Program-made: the position numbers and the translations under genes
DNA from: Stutzerimonas azotifigens DSM 17556
Lineage (GTDB): Bacteria; Pseudomonadota; Gammaproteobacteria; Pseudomonadales; Pseudomonadaceae
Direction: 5' to 3'
Assembly (NCBI RefSeq): GCF_000425625.1
Contig: NZ_KE384408.1
Location: 236,382 to 300,381 of the forward strand
DNA length: 64,000 nt
Notes under the pieces: model-generated
What the model was told of the DNA's origin: nothing
The model's input: the letters and a program-made list of their open reading frames with translations, nothing else
Database searches by the model: none
In this document: piece after piece, positions 37,316 through 46,942 of the stretch
How positions within the stretch are numbered: the stretch's first letter is position 1
Layout: every line of letters begins with the position of its first letter

Positions 37316-38247
37316 CGGGCGGGCGTGGTTTCGGCGGGCAATGGCGAGCTGGCAGGATAGAAGGCTGCCGACAAGGCTGCCAGCCCCTCCGGCACACGCG
37401 GGCCGAGGCCGCCGACCAGCAGGGTCGGGTCCAGCGCGACCAGGCGCCCCTCGCGGGCGGCGCGGGTCGACGCCAGCGCGGGGTTCTGTCGCAGCAGCGC
37501 CTGGCGGGCCTCGTCGGCTTCCAGCAGCCGCCGGTCGGTGAAGATCACCACGTCCGGGTCCAATGCCAGCAGCGCCTCGCTGGACAGCGCCTTGTAGCCG
37601 CTGTGGGTGGTCAGGTTGCGTCCGCCGGCCCGTTCGATCAGCCAGGCGGCGGCCGTGTCGGGGCCTGCGGCCATGGCGCTGCCGCCGGGGTGTCCGAGCA
37701 GCAGCAGGACGCCGGGGGCCTCCTGGCTGCGCTGCGCCTGGGCGATCCAGGCCTCCTGCGCCTCGAGCCGGGAGCGGAAGGCGGCCAGCGCCTGCCGCGC
37801 GCGCTGCGGCTCACCGAGCAGGGCGCCGAGGCGGGTCAGGTTGTCCTCCAGCGTGGCGAGGTCGGCCTGGGCCGACAGGGTCTCGAGGCGCACGCCGGCG
37901 GCACGCAGCTGCTCCAGTACCGGCGGCGGCCCCATTTCCTCGCTGCCCAGCAGCAGGTCCGGGCGCAGCGCCAGGATGCCCTCGGCAGCCAGCTGGCGCT
38001 GGTAGCCGATGCTGGGCAGCTCCTGCAGGGAGGCCGGATGCAGGCTGGTGGTATCGACTCCGACCAGCCGGTCCTCGCCGCCCAGCGCCACCACCCATTC
38101 GCTGATGGAACCCCCTGCGCTGACCCAGCGCTGCGGCAGGGCGTCGTCCGCCCGCGCGCCCGGTAGCCAGGCGAGGGCGGCGAGCAGCGCCAGCGCCGGA
38201 CCGAGCCGCCGTCTACCGATCGAGACGCTCACGTTCGTGACGCCCAT
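37312..38247 (-). CDS. hmuT: Periplasmic hemin-binding protein HmuT
   Basis: This 311-residue binding protein has an N-terminal signal sequence ([19 protein letters not shown], cleavage near residue 33). The mature part is a cluster B-type binding fold with [34 protein letters not shown] and [15 protein letters not shown]. It carries hemin from the outer-membrane receptor to HmuUV. It starts two bases after the hmuS stop. A short C-terminal Pro/Ser/Thr-rich tail is present. Confidence 0.93.
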   Translation of the reverse strand: MGVTNVSVSIGRRRLGPALALLAALAWLPGARADDALPQRWVSAGGSISEWVVALGGEDRLVGVDTTSLHPASLQELPSIGYQRQLAAEGILALRPDLLLGSEEMGPPPVLEQLRAAGVRLETLSAQADLATLEDNLTRLGALLGEPQRARQALAAFRSRLEAQEAWIAQAQRSQEAPGVLLLLGHPGGSAMAAGPDTAAAWLIERAGGRNLTTHSGYKALSSEALLALDPDVVIFTDRRLLEADEARQALLRQNPALASTRAAREGRLVALDPTLLVGGLGPRVPEGLAALSAAFYPASSPLPAETTPAR

Positions 38248-38249
38248 GC

Positions 38250-39317
38250 TCAGCGCTCCTGCGCCGGCACGCTTTCGGCCAGCGCGCGCCAGTCCTCGCG
38301 CTCCGCAATGCCCGGCTTGCGTGCGCCGAACAGCTGCAGCACCAGCTCGCCGTCGGCGTCGAAGGCCTCCCAGCTGGTGACGATGCCATCGCTGCTCGGC
38401 TTGCGCACGCGCCAGAGCTCGCTCACCGCGGCGGTCTTCAGGTGCAGGTTGAATTCATCGTCGAGCACGTTGAACCACTCGCCGAACACGCGCAGGTTGC
38501 GCACCTCGCCGGTGTGGATCTGGATGCAGTGGCGGTTGCCGACGAACACCATCAGCGGCACGCCGTCGGCGGCGGCCTGCTCGAACAGCATCGGCAGCGC
38601 CTCGGGAGGCAGGGGCTCGGCCCAATCGCGGCCGGCCAGGCGCAACGCCTGGGTGCGCGCCGCGCCATGCTGCTTCAGCAGGGCGAAGAAGTGGTGGGTG
38701 TCCTTCAGTCCGGCCCAGCCGTGGCGCAGTGCCTCGGCATCGATTGCCGTGTCGGGGCGCACGGGCTCGCGCGTGGCGAGGGGTTCCAGGTCCAGTTCGG
38801 CGCTCTGCCGCTCGGCGCGGAAGCGCTCGATCAGCGGCGCCCAGGCTGAGATCGTGCTGCGCTCGGTCAGGTAGACCTTGTGCACGGCCATGCCCTGGCG
38901 GTCGAACACCTGGATGCTGCGCTGGACGCCGTCCCGGCCTTGCTCCTCGACGGCGAAGACGCTGGCCCAGCCGCCGAGGAACAGGCGCAGGTCGATGTCC
39001 GGCGAAACCACCAGCCCCATTTGCCCGCTGCCGCCGATGGTCACCTCGCGGTAGTGGCCCTTGCGCTCGTGCACGCAGTGCTCGTTGCGAGTCAGCGCCA
39101 TGACGTAACCGAGCTCGCCGAGTGCCGGCAGCAGTTCCTTCCAGTCCGGCCGCAGGCGCACCGCATCCACGCCCAGGCGGCTGGCGGCCAGCTCCGCCTC
39201 GCTCACCGCCAGGCGCTCGGCGGCCTCGCGGGCCCGCAGCCGCGGTTCCTCGCGCAGCAGCACCTGCCACGCCAGGTAGATCTCGTTGCCTGCGGCAGTC
39301 GACGTCTGGACGTTCAT
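38250..39317 (-). CDS. hmuS: Hemin-degrading/trafficking factor HmuS
   Basis: This 355-residue protein of the HmuS/PhuS/ChuX-like family is built of two similar halves. It includes MALTRNEHCVHERKGHY, RLFLGGWASVFAVEE and VFVGNRHCIQIHTGEV; the NRHCIQIHTG segment is characteristic of the second half. It receives hemin in the cytoplasm and passes it to heme oxygenase or degrades it. The start is the ATG at 39317, preceded by AAGGAGGAG with eight bases spacing. It is the first gene of hmuSTUV and lies under a probable Fur site. No TonB-dependent hemin receptor gene is in the window. Confidence 0.93.
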   Translation of the reverse strand: MNVQTSTAAGNEIYLAWQVLLREEPRLRAREAAERLAVSEAELAASRLGVDAVRLRPDWKELLPALGELGYVMALTRNEHCVHERKGHYREVTIGGSGQMGLVVSPDIDLRLFLGGWASVFAVEEQGRDGVQRSIQVFDRQGMAVHKVYLTERSTISAWAPLIERFRAERQSAELDLEPLATREPVRPDTAIDAEALRHGWAGLKDTHHFFALLKQHGAARTQALRLAGRDWAEPLPPEALPMLFEQAAADGVPLMVFVGNRHCIQIHTGEVRNLRVFGEWFNVLDDEFNLHLKTAAVSELWRVRKPSSDGIVTSWEAFDADGELVLQLFGARKPGIAEREDWRALAESVPAQER

Positions 39318-39407
39318 CGAAAGGCTCCTCCTTGGATGCGTGAATCGGATGTCAGTCGGCGTGGCGTACCGGTTGGCCCGAAAGCATGCGCGGAAAGTGC
39401 GGATGAG

Positions 39408-39426
39408 GCAATGAGAATTATTTGTG
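39408..39426. promoter_or_regulatory. Probable Fur box upstream of hmuS
   Basis: The sequence GCAATGAGAATTATTTGTG contains AATGAGAATTATTTG, which matches 11 of 15 positions of the central Fur consensus AATGATAATCATTAT. It lies about 90 bases upstream of the hmuS start, in the right place for iron-dependent repression of the hemin operon. Confidence 0.65.
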
Positions 39427-39539
39427 TTTGGGGTACTGGTCGTTGGACTGGCCATTGGCAGAACGGCAAGCTTGGCCTGACGCTGGGCGGCGGCCAGGGA
39501 GGGGCACCCGTTCTTGTAGAAGCGGGCCTTGGCTGCGAA

Positions 39540-40010
39540 CCGGTCCTGCACGGCGCATTACCCTCATCCGACCCGGCGGGCCACCTTCTCCCGGTGGGAG
39601 AAGGGAAAAACGGTGCTGCCCGCGCCTTCGACGACCCCCTGTAGGAGCAGGCTCTGCCTGCGACCGGATACCATTCGCGGTCAAGACCGCACACAGGCCT
39701 TGGCCGCGAACCGGTCCTGCACCGCGGCCTTGGCCGCGAACCGGTCCTGCACCGCGTATCACCCTCATCCGGCCCTGCGGGCCACCTTCTCCCGGTGAGA
39801 GAAGGGAAAAGCGGTGCTGCCCGCGGCACACCGGCACGACGCTCCCCCTGTAGGAGCAGGCTCTGCCTGCGACCGGATACCATTCGCGGTCAAGACCGCA
39901 CACAGGCCTTGGCCGCGAACCGGTCCTGCACCGCGCATCGCCCTCATCCGGCCCTGCGGGCCACCTTCTCCCGAGGGAGAAGGGAAAAGCGGTGCTGCCC
40001 GCGGCACGCC
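39540..40010. repeat. Composite repeat block with tandemly repeated palindromic modules
   Basis: No gene is seen here. A module beginning CCCTCATCCG and continuing GCGGGCCACCTTCTCCCG-GAGAAGGGAAAA occurs three times (from 39561, 39762 and 39941). A second module beginning GTAGGAGCAGGCTCTGCCTG and ending near CCGGTCCTGCACCGCG occurs twice (from 39641 and 39850). Part of the second module (GCCTTGGCCGCGAACCGG) is duplicated again at about 39697 and 39727. The layout A-B-A-B-A indicates tandem duplication of a unit of about 200 bases. Confidence 0.85.
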
Positions 40011-40011
40011 C

Positions 40012-40131
40012 AGCCGCGTGCAGTGCGAGACGCCGGTGCCGCTCGAACGTCCGCGCGACCGGCGTGCCCCCGAGCTGGCGCAGCTGCGCGCGCAGGCTCT
40101 GACCGAGCTGCATCGCTCCCATTCGTCATGA
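40012..40131 (+). pseudogene. Possible 3' remnant of a lost gene upstream of a terminator
   Basis: After the last repeat module a frame reads QCETPVPLERPRDRRAPEL, then AQLRAQALTELHRSH, and stops at 40131, 24 bases before a clear intrinsic terminator. The composition looks like a genuine protein C-terminus, whereas everything upstream in this frame is repeat sequence. It may be the tail of a gene cut off by expansion of the repeats. The parent family was not recognised, and it could also be a chance frame. Confidence 0.3.
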
Positions 40132-40155
40132 ACCGTTGCGGGCAACAGGGGATTT

Positions 40156-40182
40156 GGCCAGGCGATGCCTGGCCTTTTTTTA
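40156..40182 (+). terminator. Rho-independent terminator
   Basis: GGCCAGGC at 40156-40163 pairs perfectly with GCCTGGCC at 40167-40174 around a three-base loop (GAT), followed by a run of eight T residues. This is a strong intrinsic terminator for plus-strand transcription. No intact plus-strand gene lies upstream of it until the chemoreceptor gene ending at 35448. Confidence 0.93.
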
Positions 40183-40284
40183 AGTCTGTTCAGTTATTAA
40201 TAAATCGTTATTTATTCTTTTTAATCCGGTCCGATTCTGCACATAGTGAGCCACCCCGACCGACACCTTGAAGGAGCAAGACCC

Positions 40285-40923
40285 ATGAGTATTCGCCTCG
40301 GCGACGTCGCCCCCGATTTCGAACAGGATTCCACCATCGGCAGGATTCGCTTCCACGAGTGGCTGGGCAATAGCTGGGGCGTGCTGTTCTCGCACCCGGC
40401 CGACTTCACCCCGGTGTGCACCACCGAGCTCGGCTTCACCGCCAAGCTGCGCGACGAGTTCACCAAGCGCGACGTCAAGGCCATCGCCCTGTCGGTCGAC
40501 CCGGTCGACTCGCACGTCCGCTGGATCGACGACATCAACGAGACGCAGAACACCGTCGTCAACTTCCCGATCATCGCCGACGCCGACCGCAAGGTGTCCG
40601 AGCTGTACGACCTGATCCACCCGAACGCCAACGACACCCTCACGGTGCGTTCGCTGTTCGTCATCGACCCGAACAAGAAAGTGCGCCTGACCATCACCTA
40701 CCCGGCGAGCACCGGGCGCAATTTCAACGAGATCCTGCGGGTGATCGACTCGCTGCAGCTGACCGACAACCACAAGGTCGCCACCCCGGCCAACTGGCAG
40801 GACGGCGACGAGGTGGTGATCGTGCCCTCGCTCAAGGACGAGGACGAAATCAAACAGCGCTTCCCCAAGGGCTACCGTGCGGTCAAGCCGTACCTGCGCC
40901 TGACCCCGCAACCGAACCGCTGA
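40285..40923 (+). CDS. lsfA: 1-Cys peroxiredoxin LsfA
   Basis: This 212-residue peroxiredoxin of the Prx6/1-Cys group has the peroxidatic Cys45 in [10 protein letters not shown], and [18 protein letters not shown] followed by the long C-terminal domain typical of this class. LsfA reduces peroxides and in Pseudomonas is induced under sulfate starvation at the head of the ssu operon. The ATG at 40285 follows AAGGAG by eight bases. An AT-rich block (about 40190-40230) precedes it, presumably its sulfur-regulated promoter. Confidence 0.95.
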   Translation: MSIRLGDVAPDFEQDSTIGRIRFHEWLGNSWGVLFSHPADFTPVCTTELGFTAKLRDEFTKRDVKAIALSVDPVDSHVRWIDDINETQNTVVNFPIIADADRKVSELYDLIHPNANDTLTVRSLFVIDPNKKVRLTITYPASTGRNFNEILRVIDSLQLTDNHKVATPANWQDGDEVVIVPSLKDEDEIKQRFPKGYRAVKPYLRLTPQPNR

Positions 40924-40949
40924 TCCGGCAGCCGAAAAAGGACATACCG

Positions 40950-41543
40950 ATGTTGGTCGTATCCCTCGCCGGCAGTCCCAGCCAGCGCTCCCGCTCGGGC
41001 GTGCTGCTGGAGCACGGGCGTGACTGGCTGCAGCGCCGGGGCATCGAGGTGGTGAGCTACCGGGTTCGCGACTTCGACGCCGAGGACCTGCTGCACGCCC
41101 GCTTCGACAGCCCCTTGGTGCGCCGTTTCGTCGAGCACGTGACGCTGGCCGACGGCCTGCTGATCGCCACGCCGATCTACAAGGCGTCTTTCGCCGGCGC
41201 GCTCAAGGTGCTGCTGGACCTGCTGCCCGAGCGTGCCCTGACGCACAAGGCGGTGCTGCCGATGGCCTCGGGCGGCAGCGTGGCCCACATGCTGGCGGTC
41301 GATTACGCGCTCAAGCCGGTGCTTGCCGCGCTGAAGGCGCAGGAGATGTTGCAGGGCGTGTACGCCGTCGACGCGCAGATCCACTACGGCGAGCCGGGCC
41401 GTCCCTCGAGCCTGGAGCCGGAGCTGCGTGCGCGGCTGGAAGAGGGGCTGGAACAACTGCACGCGGCGCTGGCGCGTCGCCCCGGCCCCATCGATCCGGG
41501 CCTCCTGCCGGAGCGCCTGAACAGCGCGCAATGGAGCATCTGA
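40950..41543 (+). CDS. ssuE: NADPH-dependent FMN reductase SsuE
   Basis: This 197-residue flavodoxin-like reductase has the FMN phosphate loop [11 protein letters not shown] and the motif [20 protein letters not shown]. It supplies reduced FMN to the SsuD monooxygenase. It begins 26 bases after lsfA with AGGA seven bases before the ATG, and sits ahead of ssuA in the usual Pseudomonas order lsfA-ssuEADCBF. Confidence 0.95.
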   Translation: MLVVSLAGSPSQRSRSGVLLEHGRDWLQRRGIEVVSYRVRDFDAEDLLHARFDSPLVRRFVEHVTLADGLLIATPIYKASFAGALKVLLDLLPERALTHKAVLPMASGGSVAHMLAVDYALKPVLAALKAQEMLQGVYAVDAQIHYGEPGRPSSLEPELRARLEEGLEQLHAALARRPGPIDPGLLPERLNSAQWSI

Positions 41544-41700
41544 AAGCAGCTGAAAGTTTCGAGCGGCAAGCCTCGAGCCGGACCGGCGGCGCCTTTTCTT
41601 GCCGCTTGCAGCTTGTAGCTTGCCGCTAAAAGAAAACCCTTACTCGCCCGCCAACGGGCAAGCAGGTCGTGAACCCAACCCAGACTTCAAGGAGCGTGCC
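41544..41700. repeat. Short intergenic spacer with degenerate GCTTGCAGCTTG-type repeat
   Basis: The spacer between ssuE and ssuA contains GCGGCAAGCCTCGAGCC and then CTTGCCGCTTGCAGCTTG-TAGCTTGCCGC, which can fold on itself. Related sequences occur after ssuB (about 45622-45683). No gene is present. Confidence 0.6.
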
Positions 41701-42684
41701 ATGCGCACCAACACCTTGCGTCGAGGACTGGTCGCCCTGCTTGCCGCGACCCTTTCCTTCGGCGCTCTGACCCAGGCACAGGCCCAATCAAAGCAGGACA
41801 CCATCCTGCGGATCGGCTATCAGAAATACGGCACCCTGGTGCTGCTCAAGGCCCGCGGCACGCTCGAGAAGCGGCTGACGGGGCAGGGCGTCAGCGTGCA
41901 ATGGACCGAGTTCCCAGGCGGCCCGCAGCTGCTGGAAGGCCTCAACGTCGGCTCCATCGACTTCGGCGTGACCGGCGAGACGCCGCCGGTGTTCGCCCAG
42001 GCCGCCGGCGCCGACCTGCTCTACGTCGCCCACGAGCCGCCAGCGCCCAGCGGCGAGGCGATCCTGCTGCCAAAGGATTCGCCGATCCGCTCGGTCAAGG
42101 AACTCGAGGGCAAGAAGGTCGCGCTGAACAAGGGCTCCAACGTGCACTACCTACTGGTGCGCGCGCTGGAGGAGGCCGGCCTGGCCTACGGCGACATCCA
42201 GCCGGTCTACCTGCCGCCGGCCGACGCGCGCGCCGCCTTCGAGCGCGGCAGCGTGGATGCCTGGGTGATCTGGGACCCGTTCCAGGCCGCCGCCGAGGCG
42301 CAGCTGCAGGCACGCACCCTGCGCGACGGCCAGGGCCTGGTCAGCAACCACCAGTTCTACCTTGCCGCGCGCCCCTTCGCCGAACGGCATCCCGAGGTGC
42401 TGCGCACGCTGATCGACGAGATCCGCGACATCGGCACCTGGGTCGAGGCCAACCCGGACGAGGCCACCGCCCAGGTGGCACCGCTGCTCGGGCTGCCGGC
42501 CGACATCACCCGCCTCGCGGTGATCCGCCAGGGCTACGGCGCCAGGCCGATCAGCCCCGAGGTGGTGCGCGCGCAGCAGGCGATCGCCGACACCTTCACC
42601 GAACTCAAGCTGATTCCCCGGACCCTGAGCGTGCGCGACGTCATCTGGACGCCGCCGAAGAACCTCGCCCAGTACCCGGAATGA
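41701..42684 (+). CDS. ssuA: Periplasmic aliphatic sulfonate-binding protein SsuA
   Basis: This 327-residue protein has a signal peptide (LVALLAATLSFGALTQAQAQ, cleavage near residue 29) and family motifs LRIGYQKYGTLVLLKARGTL, FGVTGETPPVFAQAAGADL and WDPFQAAAE. It captures alkanesulfonates for SsuCB. It is followed 44 bases later by ssuD. Confidence 0.95.
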   Translation: MRTNTLRRGLVALLAATLSFGALTQAQAQSKQDTILRIGYQKYGTLVLLKARGTLEKRLTGQGVSVQWTEFPGGPQLLEGLNVGSIDFGVTGETPPVFAQAAGADLLYVAHEPPAPSGEAILLPKDSPIRSVKELEGKKVALNKGSNVHYLLVRALEEAGLAYGDIQPVYLPPADARAAFERGSVDAWVIWDPFQAAAEAQLQARTLRDGQGLVSNHQFYLAARPFAERHPEVLRTLIDEIRDIGTWVEANPDEATAQVAPLLGLPADITRLAVIRQGYGARPISPEVVRAQQAIADTFTELKLIPRTLSVRDVIWTPPKNLAQYPE

Positions 42685-42728
42685 ACACGCACCCCGAGTA
42701 AGCCTCGCAACCCCACGGAGCAACGTAC

Positions 42729-43877
42729 ATGAGCCTGAACGTCTTCTGGTTCCTGCCCACCCATGGCGACGGCAAGTACCTCGGCACCGCCGAAGGCGCC
42801 CGCGCCGTCGATCACGGCTACCTGACGCAGGTCGCCCAGGCCGCCGACCGTCTCGGCTACGGCGGCGTGCTGATTCCCACCGGCCGCTCCTGCGAGGATT
42901 CCTGGCTGGTGGCCGCCTCGCTGATCCCGGTCACCCAGCGGCTGAAGTTCCTGGTCGCGCTGCGCCCGGGGATCATCTCGCCCACCGTGGCCGCGCGGCA
43001 GGCCGCGACCCTGGACCGGCTGTCGGGTGGTCGGGCGCTGTTCAACCTGGTCACCGGCGGCGACCCGGACGAACTGGCCGGCGACGGCCTGCACCTGAGC
43101 CACGCCGAGCGCTACGAGGCCTCGGTGGAGTTCACCCGCATCTGGCGCCGGGTGCTGGAGGGCGAGACAGTCGACTACGACGGCAAGCACATCCAGGTGA
43201 AGGGGGCCAAGCTGCTCTATCCCCCGCTCCAGCAACCGCGCCCGCCGTTGTACTTCGGTGGTTCCTCGGATGCCGCGCAGGACCTGGCCGCCGAGCAGGT
43301 GGAGCTGTACCTGACCTGGGGCGAGCCGCCGGCGGCGGTGGCCGAGAAGATCGCCCAGGTGCGCGAGAAGGCCGCCAGGCTTGGGCGCACGGTGCGCTTC
43401 GGCATTCGCCTGCACCTGATCGTGCGCGAGAGCAATGACGAAGCCTGGGCCGCCGCCGAGCGCCTGATCAGCCACCTGGACCAGGACACCATCGACCGCG
43501 CCCAGGCCTCGCTGGCGCGCTTCGACTCGGTGGGGCAACAGCGCATGACCGCACTGCACGGCGGTCGCAAGGACCGGCTGGAGGTGGCCCCCAACCTCTG
43601 GGCCGGGGTCGGCCTGGTGCGCGGCGGCGCCGGCACCGCGCTGGTCGGCGACGGCCCGACGGTGGCCGCGCGGGTGAAGGAGTACGCCGACCTGGGCATC
43701 GACACCTTCATCTTCTCCGGCTACCCGCACCTGGAAGAGGCCTACCGCGTCGCCGAGCTGCTGTTCCCGCACCTGGACATCGCCCAGCCGGAACGCCCGC
43801 AAAGCCGCGGCTATGTCAGCCCGTTCGGCGAAATGATCTCCAGCGACATACTGCCGAAGGCGACGTCGGCGAGTTGA
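42729..43877 (+). CDS. ssuD: FMNH2-dependent alkanesulfonate monooxygenase SsuD
   Basis: This 382-residue flavin monooxygenase of the bacterial luciferase fold carries Cys55 in GRSCEDSW (equivalent to E. coli Cys54), the Arg and His of GIRLHLIVR, and the flexible-loop Arg region near [14 protein letters not shown]. It cleaves alkanesulfonates to an aldehyde and sulfite using reduced FMN from SsuE. The length and active-site residues are complete. Confidence 0.96.
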   Translation: MSLNVFWFLPTHGDGKYLGTAEGARAVDHGYLTQVAQAADRLGYGGVLIPTGRSCEDSWLVAASLIPVTQRLKFLVALRPGIISPTVAARQAATLDRLSGGRALFNLVTGGDPDELAGDGLHLSHAERYEASVEFTRIWRRVLEGETVDYDGKHIQVKGAKLLYPPLQQPRPPLYFGGSSDAAQDLAAEQVELYLTWGEPPAAVAEKIAQVREKAARLGRTVRFGIRLHLIVRESNDEAWAAAERLISHLDQDTIDRAQASLARFDSVGQQRMTALHGGRKDRLEVAPNLWAGVGLVRGGAGTALVGDGPTVAARVKEYADLGIDTFIFSGYPHLEEAYRVAELLFPHLDIAQPERPQSRGYVSPFGEMISSDILPKATSAS

Positions 43878-43889
43878 GGTCGGGTCCGT

Positions 43890-44013
43890 CCCTCACCCCT
43901 AGCCCCTCTCCCGTAGGGAGAGGGGAACTGGCCAAGCTTCGGTTTGGCACCGAGCTGGCCGACCACACCGTCAGGCTCCCTCTCCCTCCGGGAGAGGGCT
44001 GGGGTGAGGGGCT
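43890..44013. repeat. Palindromic repeat pair inside the ssu operon
   Basis: CCTCACCCCTAGCCCCTCTC with the hairpin CTCTCCCGTAGGGAGAG is followed about 50 bases later by CTCCCTCCGGGAGAGGG and GCTGGGGTGAGGGG, which is close to the reverse complement of the first element. Each half forms a hairpin and the two halves can pair. It sits between ssuD and ssuC and could lower expression of the transporter genes relative to ssuEAD. Confidence 0.85.
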
Positions 44014-44052
44014 CCAATCAACGGCAAGCACCGTCGATCCAGGAATACGAAG

Positions 44053-44850
44053 ATGATTGCAACAACCGTCAACGGAAAACTCGCTACGCGCATCGCCCCC
44101 TGGCTCCTGCCCGTGGCCCTGCTGGCCGCCTGGCAACTGGCGGTGAGCACCGGCTGGCTTTCCAGCCGTATCCTGCCGGCGCCCAGCGCGGTGCTCGAGG
44201 CCGGGCGCGCGCTGCTGGTCAGCGGCGAAATCTGGACGCATCTGGCCATTTCCGGCTGGCGCGCCGGCATCGGCTTCGCCATCGGCGGCGGCCTCGGCCT
44301 GCTGCTGGGCTTCGTCACCGGGCTGTCGAAATGGGGCGAGCGCCTGCTCGACAGCTCGGTGCAGATGATCCGCAACGTGCCGCACCTGGCGCTGATCCCG
44401 CTGGTGATCCTGTGGTTCGGCATCGACGAGAGCGCGAAGATCTTCCTGGTGGCACTGGGTACGCTGTTCCCGGTGTACCTGAACACCTACCACGGCATCC
44501 GCAACGTCGACCCGGCGCTGGTGGAGATGGCGCGCAGCTATGGGCTGTCCGGCTTCGCGCTGTTCCGCCAGGTGATCCTGCCCGGCGCGCTGCCGTCGAT
44601 CCTGGTCGGCGTGCGTTTCGCCCTCGGTTTCATGTGGCTGACGCTGATCGTCGCCGAGACCATTTCCGCCAGCTCCGGCATCGGCTACCTGGCGATGAAC
44701 GCCCGCGAGTTCCTGCAGACCGACGTGGTGGTGCTGGCCATCCTGCTCTACGCCGTGCTCGGCAAGCTGGCCGACCTCGCCGCTCGCGGGCTGGAACGCG
44801 TCTGGCTGCGTTGGCACCCGGCCTACCAGACCAAGGGAGGTGCGCAATGA
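44053..44850 (+). CDS. ssuC: Sulfonate ABC transporter permease SsuC
   Basis: This 265-residue permease has about six transmembrane segments, [18 protein letters not shown], and the coupling loop [20 protein letters not shown]. It forms the membrane channel for alkanesulfonates with SsuB. The stop overlaps the ssuB start (ATGA). Confidence 0.95.
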   Translation: MIATTVNGKLATRIAPWLLPVALLAAWQLAVSTGWLSSRILPAPSAVLEAGRALLVSGEIWTHLAISGWRAGIGFAIGGGLGLLLGFVTGLSKWGERLLDSSVQMIRNVPHLALIPLVILWFGIDESAKIFLVALGTLFPVYLNTYHGIRNVDPALVEMARSYGLSGFALFRQVILPGALPSILVGVRFALGFMWLTLIVAETISASSGIGYLAMNAREFLQTDVVVLAILLYAVLGKLADLAARGLERVWLRWHPAYQTKGGAQ

Positions 44851-45638
44851 CCGCGCTGCACAGCATCGGCCAGGGCGCGCCCTCGGGCGGCCTGCCGCTG
44901 GACATCGAGGGGATCGGCAAGGCGTTCGGCCCGCGGGAGGTGCTCAAGGGCATCGACCTGCAGATCCCGGCCGGGCAGTTCGTCGCGGTGGTCGGCCGCA
45001 GCGGCTGCGGCAAGAGCACGCTGCTGCGCCTGCTGGCCGGGCTCGACCAGCCCAGCGCCGGTCGTCTGCTGGGCGGCGATGTGCCGCTGGCCGAAGCCCG
45101 CGAGGACACCCGGCTGATGTTCCAGGACGCCCGCCTGCTGCCGTGGAAGCGGGTGATCGACAACGTCGGCCTGGGCCTGTCCGGCGACTGGCGGCCCAGG
45201 GCGCGCGAGGCACTGGCCGCGGTCGGCCTGGCCGATCGCGCCAACGAGTGGCCGGCGGCCTTGTCCGGCGGGCAGAAACAGCGCGTGGCCCTGGCCCGCG
45301 CACTGATCCACCAGCCGCGCCTGCTGCTGCTCGACGAACCGCTCGGCGCGCTGGATGCGCTGACCCGCATCGAGATGCAGCAACTGATCGAACGCCTATG
45401 GCAGCAGCATGGCTTCACCGTGCTGCTGGTGACCCACGACGTCGCCGAGGCGGTGGCGGTGGCCGACCGGGTGATCCTCATCGAGGACGGCCACATCGGC
45501 CTGGACCTGGCGGTCGACCTGCCGCGCCCGCGCCATCGTGGTTCGGCGCGGCTGGCCGCGCTCGAGGCCGAGGTGCTCGACCGCGTCCTCGCCCAGCCCG
45601 GCGCCGAGCCGCAAAGCAGCCGCAAGCTTGAAGCCTGA
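44847..45638 (+). CDS. ssuB: Sulfonate ABC transporter ATPase SsuB
   Basis: This 263-residue ATPase has Walker [10 protein letters not shown], the signature [15 protein letters not shown], Walker [13 protein letters not shown] and the His switch [11 protein letters not shown] ribosome binding site GGAGG lies within the end of ssuC. The frame is open well upstream in this phase, but the ATG overlapping the ssuC stop is clearly the start. Confidence 0.95.
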   Translation: MTALHSIGQGAPSGGLPLDIEGIGKAFGPREVLKGIDLQIPAGQFVAVVGRSGCGKSTLLRLLAGLDQPSAGRLLGGDVPLAEAREDTRLMFQDARLLPWKRVIDNVGLGLSGDWRPRAREALAAVGLADRANEWPAALSGGQKQRVALARALIHQPRLLLLDEPLGALDALTRIEMQQLIERLWQQHGFTVLLVTHDVAEAVAVADRVILIEDGHIGLDLAVDLPRPRHRGSARLAALEAEVLDRVLAQPGAEPQSSRKLEA

Positions 45639-45709
45639 AGCTGAAAGCGAAAGCGCTGACTTCCAGCCTCCAGCCTCCAGCTCATTTTTCGACCCCCAGG
45701 AGAAATGCC

Positions 45710-45925
45710 ATGACCATCAAAGCCATCAACGTCCGCAACCAGTTCAAGGGCACCATCAAGGAAATCATCACCGGCGACGTGCTGTCGGAAATCGACGTGC
45801 AGACCGCCGCCGGCATCGTCACCTCGGTGATCACCACCCGCTCGGTGCGCGAGCTGGAACTGCAGGTGGGCAGCGAGGTGATCGCCTTCGTCAAGTCCAC
45901 CGAGGTCTCGATCGCCAAGCTTTAG
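45710..45925 (+). CDS. ssuF: SsuF, TOBE/Mop-like small protein
   Basis: This 71-residue protein resembles the molybdenum-pterin binding Mop/TOBE fold (INVRNQFKGTIKEIITGDVL, TSVITTRSV, GSEVIAFVKSTEV). SsuF is the last gene of the Pseudomonas ssu operon and is needed for sulfonate utilisation, though its molecular role is not settled. A purine-rich AGGAGAAA precedes the ATG. A degenerate repeat separates it from ssuB. Confidence 0.92.
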   Translation: MTIKAINVRNQFKGTIKEIITGDVLSEIDVQTAAGIVTSVITTRSVRELELQVGSEVIAFVKSTEVSIAKL

Positions 45926-46013
45926 GGTGATCGGCGGCGTGCACGAATGTTCCAGATCGTGCCGTCGCCGGCGCTAAGATGACCGGTCCGAGGTTCTTCT
46001 GGATGGACGGGGC

Positions 46014-46853
46014 ATGGGCGCCCAGCACTGGATCGACATTGCGCGGGACGGCGAGACGGGCATCGAGACGCTGCGTGCCCATTTCAAGGGCCACGCCTAC
46101 GACCCGCACTGGCACGACAGCTACCTGATCGGCTTCACCGAGCAGGGCGTGCAGCAGTTCCGCTGCCGCCGCGTGCTGCACAACAGCACCCCGGGCCAGG
46201 TGTTCCTGCTCGAGCCCGGCGACATCCACGACGGCGACGCGCCCACCGAGGGCGGCTTCACCTATTCGATGCTCTACCTCGATCCGCACTGGCTGGAACG
46301 CGAACTGCGCGCGCTGTACGAGGACGCGCCCGCCGACTGCCTGCCCACCTTCGCCCGCAACCTCACCCACGACCCGCGCCTGGTGCCGCTGATCGCCGAT
46401 GCCTTCCACGCGTTGCGCGGGCCGGAGCCGCGCATGCTGCGGCAGGCGGCGCTGGATGCGCTGCTCGGGCGGATGGTCGGGCACCTGGCCTGGCAGTCGC
46501 GCATGCAGGACGACCCGCGCATCCCGCAGGTGGCGCTGCGGGCGCGCGAGCTGCTGCACGCGCGGCTGGACGAGGACATCGGCCTGGACGACCTGGCGCT
46601 CGCCTGCGGGGTGGATCGCTTTCGCCTGACGCGTGCCTTCAAGGCCGCCTTCGGCCTCGCCCCGCACGCCTACCTGGTGCAGCTGCGGCTGGCTCGCGCG
46701 CGCCAGCTGCTGGCCTCCGGCATCGCCGCGGTGGACGTGGCGGCGGCCCTCGGCTTCGCCGACCAGAGCCACCTCGGACGCTGGTTCCGTCGCGCCTACG
46801 GCCTGACCCCGGCCGCCTACCGGCGCCAGTGCAAGAACCTTCCAGACACCTGA
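46014..46853 (+). CDS. AraC-family transcriptional regulator
   Basis: This 279-residue regulator has an N-terminal cupin-like ligand domain (HAYDPHWHDSYLIGFTEQG, LLEPGDIHDGD) and a C-terminal double helix-turn-helix (LDDLALACGVDRFRLTRAFK, AAALGFADQSHLGRWFRRAY). The first start supported by length is the ATG at 46014. The downstream LysE-type exporter begins 89 bases later on the same strand and is the likely target, as in many AraC-LysE pairs. The effector, perhaps an amino acid, is unknown. Confidence 0.9.
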   Translation: MGAQHWIDIARDGETGIETLRAHFKGHAYDPHWHDSYLIGFTEQGVQQFRCRRVLHNSTPGQVFLLEPGDIHDGDAPTEGGFTYSMLYLDPHWLERELRALYEDAPADCLPTFARNLTHDPRLVPLIADAFHALRGPEPRMLRQAALDALLGRMVGHLAWQSRMQDDPRIPQVALRARELLHARLDEDIGLDDLALACGVDRFRLTRAFKAAFGLAPHAYLVQLRLARARQLLASGIAAVDVAAALGFADQSHLGRWFRRAYGLTPAAYRRQCKNLPDT

Positions 46854-46942
46854 AGGAGGGCCGGCGAGACTGGCGCAAAGTCAGTCAGGAGATCGCCGAC
46901 GGTGTTCGTCACGTTCCAACCCCAGCGCCCGGGCGGCCGGCG

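Noticed and set aside
39422-39853. Several short plus-strand and minus-strand frames across the repeat block between hmuS and lsfA
   Set aside because: They translate the same repeat modules several times over and have no independent coding signal.
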